From positions 16,814,017 through 16,878,016 of the forward strand of contig NC_088307.1 in assembly GCF_032854445.1 (NCBI RefSeq): 64,000 nt of DNA, read 5' to 3'. A program made the position numbers and the translations under genes. Shown in pieces: positions 12,137 through 24,046 of this stretch (position 1 is its first letter; the number at the start of each line of letters is the position of its first letter). Below the pieces are notes generated by a model that worked only from the letters and a program-made list of their open reading frames with translations, did no database searches and was not told the DNA's origin. This stretch comes from Liolophura sinensis (lineage: Eukaryota; Mollusca; Polyplacophora; Chitonida; Chitonidae).

Positions 12137-15100
12137 TCAGTAAAAGCCTTTAACTCGCTTGTTCTCGGGATCAAATGGGCTCTTGGTATGAACAAATGCT
12201 GCATACTTCTTCCCCATGAATTCAATCTCATAGTTTCCCTGCCGCACAAAGTCCATCGTCACCTTTCCTCCATCCGGGCACTTGATGTAACCATAAGCGA
12301 CTGTCTTTCCCAGCGTGAAGGCGTAGTCGCCTTGACGAACATTTCCGACAAGTATGCCATCACGAAAGATTGTTTCGAAGCCTGAGAGACACAGTGGTCT
12401 GTGGAACAGATAATCAAATATTAAAGAGGCTATACAGGAGACATTTGGCAAAAACTCCATATTCCCTATTCAAACAAAATTTTCTTTACTTACCAAGAAT
12501 AGCTCAGGCTGTTACCTTTAAGTAAATATCAGACTGGTATACCTGATTTATTTATAGTGTTAAAATGATTTGAAAAAGTTATGAAGGGACCTGCTTTATA
12601 AAATTTTAGGAATTTTATTACCGACTTTGAAGGGTAACACGTGCACAAATGAGGCTGATATTTTGGGTATTTCTAAAATAATAGCAAAAATTCGGATGGA
12701 TTTTCACTCATAGATTTCTTGCCAATATATCAGGGGTAGCATCTACAAGGGCTGATTCAGTGGATGGTCTTGGACATAAATTGCAATTATTGTTAGTATG
12801 GCGACACAGTGATTGATATTGATAACAGTCAAAATAGATCTGCGGAGATCTGTTGATAAGCTTTCATCATAAGGCAGAAGCCAAGTAAGGAACATGGTTA
12901 ACTTATCTTCGAGCAAGGGCCAACCAGGTAGGCACCCCAAACCAACTATCGGCAAACCCCAAGAGACAAACCCAAAAACAAAAATTAGGTAATGAAGCTG
13001 CGTGAAAAAGTGCTCACTTTTCGGTTGTTAAGCAGATCAGTTTCTTCCGGATGCCTTCCTGCTTCTGTTTTTCAATGGCCTCTCTCCCTTTGAAGGGGAT
13101 AGGCGTTTTCAGCTTACACGTGAAAGCTAGTCCCGCCTCTAAGGGCGTGTCTGTGGATCGGAGGTCGGCATGCCAATGGCGATAACCTGGAAACAGATGG
13201 TGATTAACAGCTTGATCGACAGATATTTATTTGTTTCGGTACCAATCCGCATAAAATGATAACAATTATGGCTCGACTCTTTAAAAGTGAGCGTCTTGTT
13301 GGCGCCGATTTTTCGCTAAATGAAACAACCACAAATATGGTAAGAAATTTACTATTCAAATCATTTGATTTGCACTTGTAGTTGTCATTGTTGTATGGAA
13401 TGGAAATCGGTCTTTGCACAAAAGGCCAAACACGAAAAACAAAAACAATGCAAAAAAATGTATAAATGAGAAATGAGCTAACGTGCAAACATGGAAGAGT
13501 GAAAAGCTTAAATTTACAATGGAGAAAACTAAAGAATCCTGTAGGAAATAACAAATCAAGACTGTAAGAAAGTTAACAAACTGAATTCAATGGGATCCGA
13601 CGTTGGATTTGCAATGAAACAGGGCAAATCCAAAAAAAACATGGCACACTAAATCCAGTCTGATGAATGTGATATACGTGCGAGTTTTTAGTATTCCTCT
13701 ACGCAGATTTAAATTTTGCACTATTTCATGGACAAACATCCCTGGACTAAAACGATCTGTGTTTGTTTGTTTACATGTCTTTTAACTCTGCCTTAAAGCT
13801 TATCTCGCAGTCCATCAGGAATGACATTTCGAATGTGATGAATGAGGTCACATCGCTTACGATTGTATTTATTTGAAGACAACCACCTATAAAAATGAAA
13901 CTACAATTTGCAAAGCTGAAGACTAATTTGACCTTTTTATGATAAATATTAGAATGAAGTAATCTCATTTAAATTTGCGTCCTTCCAACTTATAGGGTAG
14001 TGGTCAGTGACATCTATGAGTGGAGGAAATGCCCTGAGTAAAATCACTTCAGGTACATGACAAAATTTAAAAGCTTCTACCAAAGAAGTGAGAAATGGAT
14101 TCGAACCCGCGTCGTCACTGGTCGATAGCCTTACAGTCGTAGTGAGTCAGGGTTTAGAGCTGGGATTAATATAACAGATATATGAGTCCGAGCTTAAAGT
14201 GAGTCAAGGCTTAAAGTGAGTCAAGGCTAAAAATGAGTCAAGGCTTAAAGTGAATCAGCGCTGTCTAAGCTAGCGCTGTCTAAGCTAGCAAGGTGGCGGA
14301 TACCTGACAAATCTCAGGACATTAAAGGAAAAGACCCCTAGAAGTGGAAGTTGGTATCACCACTGGAAACTATTTATAAAAATTTTTAGATTTTTTTTCA
14401 AGGGAGTTAAAAGCATTCAAACGTTTGAATAGTAAGGTGGGCCTTATGGACCATACTATCATGCGTTAGGAACTCTGACGTCACAGGAAGTTTTTCCAAC
14501 TCTAATCACAAAATTGAACGATGGAATAGGCCTTATCCACAGGAGTAAAACATTACTGAAATAATGCACTTAAAAACTCCTTCCTTCTGGTGAAGGTAGA
14601 GAAAAAAAGGCCACTGTGACGTCAGCATGGCAAAAAAAGCCCCCAATAGAATTCAAACACTTGAATGTCTTAAACACTCTTAAAAAAACATCTAGAAAGA
14701 TAAATGGCAGTCTTTTTGCCGTTTTCAGTTGTCTGTCTGATGAACCTTACTTTAGCTTTTAGCTTTCTTTCACTTTAAAACCTGCCTTCGTGACATGATG
14801 TAAAACACCTGATGACCTCTCGAGTACATCCGTCATCTTGACATCTCCTGTCACAAAATCCTTCCATCATGTCAGTTTGCAAATTTTGCAATTTAATACA
14901 TGCAGACCAGTTAATGTAGTGTAAACCAGCCCAGTTATCTTTTGCCTAATTCTCAAGTTAGAATTTGATAACTTGATAAGGAGTAAAAAGTGAGTGGCTA
15001 TACGTAATTAATACCTATGCCCTCAAACATAATGAGTCCAGTTCATATGATCAAGTTCACTGCTTCACTGGCTTATACTGCCTCTGTGATATTCAGCACT

Positions 15101-18100
15101 GAACTTTTTTATTTCAGTAAAGCTCATAATTTACATATTCATAATTTAATGGTATCTGATCAAATACTTTCCAAAACATGTATATTTATAAACACAATTT
15201 TTTTTATACATTTACTTTTTTAAAAAGTATTCTTAGTAGCAGATTTTACCCCCTCCCATGTGTCTTGAATTTTGCATAAATTTAAATTATCTTTTCTGTA
15301 TCTATAGTAATTTGAAATGATTGATTACTGCACATATTTTAAAGAAAGCAGCATGTTAATAAGGTTAGAATCTTGATGGATTTGCTTATTCCTGCCTACT
15401 GGCCAGAAAAATGAACTTTTTCGGTCCTTCTACTTCAGCACATCGGACACCATGTATTAAATATATCTATGCATACAAGTCTAATTTTCCAAAACATTTC
15501 ACATACACAGCATTACAACATGTCAAAGGGTACAACAAGTACAAGTGTCACAATAAATAATAACATCACACATTAGCTGACTTTTCCATGCTGGTAACAG
15601 CTCCAAGTTTCTTCATTACTTTACACATGCAACTGTGTTACATTTATTCTTTCAGGTTTATGTCAGTTGAATAAGATCCACAGCAGTTCCACTGATAATA
15701 GCAGGGGATTTATAGATGTTCATTGGAGCCACTGAGTTCAGCAGGTGATTCACTGAGATCAGTTAGTGATTGACTTAATTGATTTTTTTGATTAATCAGT
15801 AATTGATTGATCAGTAGGTGATTCAGTGACATCAGTAGGTGATTCAGTGACATCAGTAGGTGATTCAATGTCATCAGTAGATGATTCACTGTCATCAGTA
15901 GGTGATTCACTGACATCAGTAGGTGATTCAATGACATCAATAGGTGATTCACTGTCATCAGTAGGTGATTCAATGACATCAGTAGGTGATTCACTGTCAT
16001 CAGTAGGTGATTCACTGACATCAGTAGGTGATTCACTGTCATCAGTAGGTGATTCCATGACATGAGTAGGTGATTCAATGACATCAGTAGCGTGATTCAA
16101 AGACATCAGTAGATGATTCACTGACATCAGTAGATGATTCACTGACATCAGTAGGTGATTCACTGACATCAGTAGGTGATTCACTGACATCAGTACATGA
16201 TTCACTGACACCAGTAGGTGATTCACTGACATCAGTAGGTGATTCACTGACATCAATAGGTGATTCACTGTCATCAGTAGGTGATTCACTGTCATCAGTA
16301 GGTGATTCACTGACATCAGTAGGTGATTCAATGACATCAGTAGCGTGATTCACTGACATCAGTAGGTGATTCAATGACATCAGTAGGTGATTCACTGACA
16401 TCAGTAGGTGATTCACTGACATCAGTAAGGTGATTCACTGACATGAGTAGGTGATTCAATGTCATCAGTAGGTGATTCACTGTCATCAGTAGGGTGATTC
16501 ACTGACATCAGTATGTGATTCAATGACATGAGTAGGTGATTCAATGACATGAGTAGGTGATTCACTGTCATCAGTAGGTGATTCACTGACATCAGTAGGT
16601 GATTCACTGACATCAGTAGGTGATTCAATGATATCTCAATTAATCCACGATTCATACATGCAGTTCACTGAGTTGATTCATTGAGTCAAACCATGATTAT
16701 TCCCTCACTACCCCTCATGCACTTACCCTACATGTAAGTACAATTACATGCAGAACCTCACCTTTTTCCACACTCATGCTGTCCATGGCCCTGTACCCAC
16801 AGTTTTTAATCCCATATTTTGCACCTGCGTCCATAAGTGTGCGATACACCTGTACTGCTGTCTCCGAGGGTACATGTAGCTCCCAGCCCAGCTCACCCAC
16901 AAATGAGATCCTCAGGGCTAAGAACTCTGCCCCACCTATAGATAACACCTGGAGAAATGAGACAGAGGGCTGGTTTAGTACACGGGGGATGATATTCCCA
17001 CACACCACATAGTGGTGTCACATCAGCACTCAGTAAGAGTGTAAACAGTAAAAAGGTGTAACAAGAATTACAGTAAATGACTTTAAATTTCGCTCAAGAC
17101 TAAGATGCACATTTTGCCTGATTCTGAGAATGGTGCTTGGTGTTTGTTGTTTGTTTTGAATGTAGAATGATATCCTACTGGTCCACTTCCTAAAGTAATA
17201 TTTCACATCATTTATTTGCCTTTAAAAAGGCACTTTTAGGCGAAATTTAAGTCAGTTACCATATATATATATATATATACCAGTGTATGTTTTAAAGAGT
17301 AAAGTATATTATGTATATCTTAGGAATGGTGAAAATTAAAGGCAAAGAAAATGCTAATGAGAAGTATATGTCAGAAGAAAGAATATTAAAACACTGTCTA
17401 TAAAAATAATTGAATTTATTTTTTAGAATTTTTTTAACCTAGTAAAATGCCTGTGAAAGTTTGGATTTTACAGTGGCTTTTGCAGACTATACTGGGACCA
17501 GTGACGTCAAATCAGGTTTTTACCACTTAACACACTGCTAGATTTCATCATTTAACATGTGTTTACATATAGATTTATGAATACACTCACAGACTGTACC
17601 ATGAAATCAGCTATTTCAAGCAAAAAATATTGACTAATACCCTCTGGCTCACTACAGACCACTGTAGAATCTGATGTTTTTCAACTATTTTACTCAGTTG
17701 GAAAAATTCTCAAAAAATAAATCAAATTATTTTCTTGGACATTTTTAATGGCCTTTCATCTGATACATACATTGTATTTCATTTTAGTGTTTTCTCTGGC
17801 TTTAACATATAAGACGGGAAATGTTTAGACAAAGTGTAAACAACACAACATTCTGACATGCAGTAAAAGTGGAGACGTTAGAGATCGCGCTTGCATAAAA
17901 GTAGACAAACCAAAAAATGTAAAAAAAATTATTCTGTGATTTATTAGGTGTATAATGAAAAATACCATTGGTGCTGTTGAAAAATAAAATAGTGGAAAGA
18001 TGAAAAAAAAAAAAAATGAAAAAAAAATGCGCAAAATTCCAAAGCAAAAATTACCATTAATATACCTCACAACATCTTGATTGCACAAGTTCAGAGTTAG

Positions 18101-21100
18101 ATATACATGTATAATTAACTCAAAAGTAATTACAATCAGTCCTGATAATGATGTAATAGTAATGACAAACCTTGTTAGTTGAGAAGGGAAATGAGTCATT
18201 GCTGAGATCTGCTCCGGTGAGCTCCTGTAGCAAGTCCCGACTGAAAAGAAACAGCAATACAATTAGTGAGGAACACAAACTAATTATAACCATAATAATG
18301 AAAATTCCTAGTTTTAGTATCAAATGTTCTTAATGAACAACAAAATAACTTCACATCAGACATATGTGAAATGTTCATTGTTGTAAAGGATGATATATTT
18401 CTTCCACTCTGTTGTGGACACCGCATATGTGCTGTCCACAATAGCTTTTATCTACAATAGTGTTTATCTTGTGCACATGTTGTTTATATTGTGCACAGTG
18501 TTTATATTGTGCACAGTGTTTATATTGTGCACGTTGTTTATATTGTGCACATGGTGTTTATACTGTGCACGTTGTTTATATTGTGCACATGGTGTTTATA
18601 TTGTGCACATGGTTTTCATGTCATGTACATGGTGTTTATATTGTGCACACGGTGTTTATATTGTGAACATGGTGTTTACATTGTGCACATGGTGTTCATG
18701 TCGTGTACATGGTGTTTATGTTGTGCACATGGTGTTTATATTGTGCACATGGTGTTCATGTTGTGTACATGGTGTTTATATTGCGCACATGGTGTTTATG
18801 TTTTGTACATGATCTTTATGTCATGTACATGGTGTTCATGATGTGCACATGATCTCTATACTGTTTATTGTGTTTTAATGGTGTTTATGTGATGTACATG
18901 GTGTATATGTCACATACATGGCCTTTATGTGATGTACATGGTAGGTATGCTGTGCACATGGTGTTTGTGCCACCCACATCTTTCAGCTGCGTCCAGTGTG
19001 TTTTTGATGTGCACACTGCTTTTCCAGTGCGCACTATAAGTTTTACCATTGCACATATTATTGTGTTGACATTGTGTGCATGATGTTTGGACTGTGCATC
19101 TTATGTTTACTGTGACAACTTTTTGATTACACTGTGCATAATATAACATGCGTGCACATTACGCTTATGCTGTACAAATTGTGTTTGTGGTGTAGGCTTT
19201 GTATTCATGCCGCACATATTGTGTCAGGGCTTTGTACACTGGGTTTATGATGTGGATATCCAAACTTTGAAAATTTGTCTTTTCTGTTCAGATGCTAAAA
19301 TGTTGTCTATGTTTTTTTCTCCATAACTGGATGGTGTATTCCCGCCAATCCTACATAAACCGTACAACACCACAATATCAAAGAGAAGCTTGTCTTAGAC
19401 ATAAATAATAGCTAATTTGCAGTTGAAGTGTATTCAGTGAGGTAAACAGTATTTCTTTATTAGTTCTTTTAATAGAAATAAAAAAAGGGTCTAAAATTTA
19501 ATTACATAATGCTGCGGCTTCGATAATGGATTACAAGTGTCTGTATACTCATTAAGTACTGCCACCCGCAGAGTTTCTCATGTTCAGCACAAAGTGGCAT
19601 TTCTCTATCAAGAAAACAACAGAAAAAAAATATTCTATTGATGGTGTACAAAGATTAGTTTCAGATTAGAAACAACTGTACAGAAAGATTATCAGGGTCT
19701 TGTGAAAATGCTCTTCATGAATAACAAACACTACTCTGCGTTCAACCTCTGTCTTTAATTGATACATCTATGAGATGCTTTGGACTTCAGATCAAAGAAA
19801 ATGCATCATCACAATAATCATTTGAAAAGTGACATATCCTTTTGCATATTATTACCTTACATAATTAAATTTTTATCTCAAATTGCATCATTAAAGACGA
19901 AAATTAATGTTAGACACACAGTTAATGATCGTAACTGATTTAATACTGTCATGTTTAATTGAAAGGTTTTGGTGTCTTTTTTTTTTCGCAGGTTTTTTAT
20001 TATTTGCAACAGTATTTCTACATTTTGGTGGGAAAATATAGACATGTAAAAATGCCTCCATAATTGGAATGCATGTTCACAAATTTTTCTTTATTCCTTT
20101 AGTGTGTCCTGCACACATTGCACATGAAGACGAGTGATGAATGTGTTTATATTTCAACTTTGCCTTTCCTTTCCACTAATGTATGTCTCAACTTTGTTAA
20201 GCAGCGAACATACCTTCAATTTACACAGTCCATATTTTGTAAAGAATATGAATATGGGAATATTAATACTAAGCTTTTCTATATGCAGGAATCCAGAAAT
20301 ATACTTTAAACATAAAACCTTAGTTTGGTATCTGTGAGCTGAACAGAAAAAAAATAACTTCACCCATAATTTTCTTTCGCATGTGATTTCAAAAAATGAG
20401 CATTAAACTTATCAGAGTTTTCAATGTCAATATCTTAGCATAAATCAGGATGCTCATCTTATTAGAGCCAATATTTAATTGAAACCTTAACCAAACAAAA
20501 ACATTTAACACAGAAAGCACAACCGCACCACATTGAACCAGCTTTCCCTGCTCTATAGCTCACAGTTACTCACTTTAATTTGTAATGGGGGGCCTTCGTG
20601 GCTCAGTAGGTTAGCGCGCTACGCGCTAGTGGAATGTAATGACCATGGAGTCTCTCACCAATGCGGTGGCTCTCTGGCCGTATGAGGAAAGGTCTGGCAG
20701 CAACCTACAGATGGTTGTGGGTTTCCCCCGGGCTCTGCCCGGTTTCCTCACACCATAATGCTGGTCACCGTCGTATAAGTGAAATATTCTTGAGTACGGC
20801 GTAAAACACCAATCCAATAAATAAATAAATAAAATTTGTAATGGCGAGGTACAATTGTGATGAAGTGGCCTTCATGGCCAATTGACCAAGGAACCTCCCA
20901 CCAATGTGGTCGCTCTGAGATCTGGTCTAGCTCATGCTGGCTTCCTCTCCGGCAGTACGTCCAGCAACCTGAAAATGCGTTTCCCTCAGGCTCTGCTCAG
21001 TTTCCTCCAACCATAATGCTGCCCCCCCCCCCCCCCCCCAGCTTTCCATCCTTTATAACGACAAGCTACAGTAAAATGCTGAAATCTATCCAGGCACATT

Positions 21101-24046
21101 ACAAACCACCAAACACTATGGCTAGTTGTCACTGTTACACTTTCACCTTTCTCTCACAACAACTCGCCTTATTTCATAACGGCAAGGCGAAAAAAAGAAA
21201 CCTAACCACAGAGACACTACAACTGTCACCATTACACGTTCTCTTTTCAATCTCACAACAGCTTGCCTTACTTAGTCCTAGAGCAAACCAGACAATAAGG
21301 CTATCCCTCTCAAACTTTTCCAAATCTCTTTAATACAACACCTTGCCTTATATTCTAATACAGATCAAGATATCAAAAAAAAAAAAAAATGGCATGTAGC
21401 TAATAACTGTTCTCCTCAACCCTGAAAAGCTGTATAAATTAAGCAAAATACCTGAGGCCATCAAATAAATAAGGATGTATAATCAAGAGTGGTGGAAAAA
21501 TATTACAGCAAATTGTTTCTTTATTCAGCTAAATTAATCAGGCTGGAAACAATTAAAAACATTTCCGCGCTAAGCCTATCGCAGAAATTAATTTACAATC
21601 CTAATAACTCCTGACTGTAGTAAGCGAGAAATAAAGCACGGCTAATGAAGGACTTTCTTGATTATGGGATATTGGCCAGGTGAATATTCTCAAAACAATT
21701 TCAGCTGGAGAACGACAAACTATCTTCTGTCTCCTTGTGACAAGACAGATATACAGGTGAGATAAGCCGTAGAGATGTTTAATGAAACTGACAATAAGCC
21801 CTGAACTTGTTTTAAAGATTCACTGAATTTATGAATAATCATGACTCTTCCCGAATTAATTAAAGAACATAAATATTTAATTCTTGATTCCAAATCTACT
21901 ACATTGTATTTCTCTACAAACATCATTTAAGATGAATCCTTGAATATTTTACCAAAGATGGTCCCTACTGTGGGAATAAACTGGATCAGCTTTAAAGATT
22001 TGATATCTTATCTCATGTTCTGAACTTACAACTGATGTTCTACATTTACAATTGACTAACCCATTACACATATTTAAAATTATGGTACTTAGGTAGACTT
22101 ACTACGATATAATGGACCATTGCCATTATCAGTTACATTCCAGATGTTTGAAAAAAAAATTGTTTCTTGAAATTATCTATATAAATAACTGAAAAGAATG
22201 AAAGCTACCACCATTCAAAATTCAATGTTAAAACCCAATTAGTAAGAACTTCAGTGTGTCATTAAACACAAATCAAAAAACCAAATATTTGAAGAATGGA
22301 AATGTTTTAGTTCCAGTGTATTCATAGAAGGGAAAGATGCGTAATTTCATTGTGATCAGTTAAGAAAAAAAACCCAGATAGGATGAAATATGTCTTATAT
22401 TATATGTATTAATATTGATCAATTTCACTCTGTTTCTTAACACAAACACATTCTTTGTGCCAAATTACTGTCGATGAATTTATCTACGTTTTTATTTTTT
22501 ATTTTTTTCAAAAAACAGACGAATGATCGCTGGAATTTTTTTTTTTTTAACATTGGAGGGTAACACTAAAGTTTAATGTCAGTGACAAAGAGAACCATTT
22601 TTTTTAACATTGGAGGGTAACACTAAAGTTTAATGTCAGTGACAAAGAGAACCATGTTCAATGTCACCCTAAGGTGTTAGCACCACTGCTATTTCAAGCT
22701 CCATTTAACTTCATCTGATAACTGCTAATTTGCATATCTATGAATAATTCATGACCTATATGTCCAAAGCCATTTGGTCCTTGAACTGTAAAAGCTCTGT
22801 ATGAGGGAGGGTCTTGAGGCTGGGGGTAAGGTGTGTGAATAGCTATTCTGAGGATCCATCAGGTGAAATCTGGAGTTTAATGTACTTCAGTGTGGTATTT
22901 GGCCCACTCTGTTACACATATCAACTCCTTTCCATCTCACAGTAAATTCTGATGTATATATTCTGATTACTTTATTGTGACTACTCAAATATCCAGGATA
23001 TTTTTGAAGATTTCCAAAGTCTAAGTCAAGCTAAATCTCAATTATTTAAAAATAATTGAAAATAAAAACACTTTATTCAGTAATGCTTTAATGATATTTT
23101 CAAATATATTTACTGGACTTTTGAAAATTATAGCCTTTTTAACATACATTTACACGCATTTACAAAAATTCACCAATGATATACATTATGAAAGAATAAT
23201 AACACATATGAAAAGGAAAGTTTAGCTCTTTCTCAACTCATTCTATGAACAACTCTCCCTTGCCAAGCCTTGAAAAAGTTTGCTGACTGGCCTTAACGGG
23301 AACTAAACTCTACAATATACTTAGGACGAATGTCTGTTTTTCTGTGCGTCAAAACAAGACAAAGTCAGTCTTTACAGAAGTAATGAAACTCACGAGAAAT
23401 GAGTGAGGTTACATTAACAAATATTTTTAGAGTCTTATCTCCTAGTTTTTCTCATCTATGGTGAAAACAAACAAAAACATACACAAAACTAGCATCGATA
23501 AAATTTGTTGAACAAAGAACTAAGTAAAACTGGTAGAATCCAAACTGGCTACAATGAAAATAGACAAAATCAAATCTTGCCAATACTGACCACAATGGTA
23601 GAAATTAACTTTGAATTTTGCTATGAAAATCTTTAATACATGAGTTACATGCAAGCCAACTGAACCTCATCATTAAAATGTATCAAACATTTCTTTCATT
23701 AGCACACACAATACTGACAAAAAAAACCCTCTGATCAATCATGCTGAATATTACTGTGAATCATAAAATTTCAAACCATGGGCCAACGAAAAACAACATT
23801 ACATTAACACACCAACAGCCATTCTTATCTAAGTCATCTCGCAATAAAAAGAGAATAACTGCATACATAAAAACCAAAATTTCAAATTTTTGGCTTACCT
23901 TTTTGGCCCTTGTATACTGAGAACGGCCATCTTTTCCGTGTTGTCTATAATCTGACACTTCAAGCGTTTGTCGTTAATCACATTTTGTATGTGAGTCCTG
24001 ACATGAGTGGATATAGCCCCTCCTGCTGCCACATAAAAACCTGGAC
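12137..24046 (-). CDS. SARDH: SARDH exons 14-18: folate-binding aminomethyltransferase-like domain
   Basis: Exon 14 begins [20 protein letters not shown] and ends at SIQGPK. Exon 15 encodes [20 protein letters not shown], exon 16 [18 protein letters not shown] and [13 protein letters not shown], exon 17 [20 protein letters not shown] and exon 18 the C-terminal barrel with [15 protein letters not shown] and a TGA at 12,137. These correspond in order to the GcvT fold and its C-terminal barrel in sarcosine and dimethylglycine dehydrogenases. Exons 14 and 15 are separated by a 5.7-kb intron, exons 16 and 17 by a 3.6-kb intron, each carrying a large minisatellite. Confidence 0.93.

Noticed and set aside
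15790-16635. CRISPR-like array
   Set aside because: Units are head-to-tail repeats without unique spacers, in an animal intron.
15710-16655. Long overlapping open frames of the [13 protein letters not shown] and [11 protein letters not shown] type on the minus strand, and one on the plus strand
   Set aside because: They come from a 21-bp minisatellite in SARDH intron 16 that is open in several frames on both strands.
18390-18841. Cysteine/histidine-rich open frames in three frames
   Set aside because: They come from the 20-bp TGTGCACA minisatellite in SARDH intron 14; all three frames cycle through the same words.
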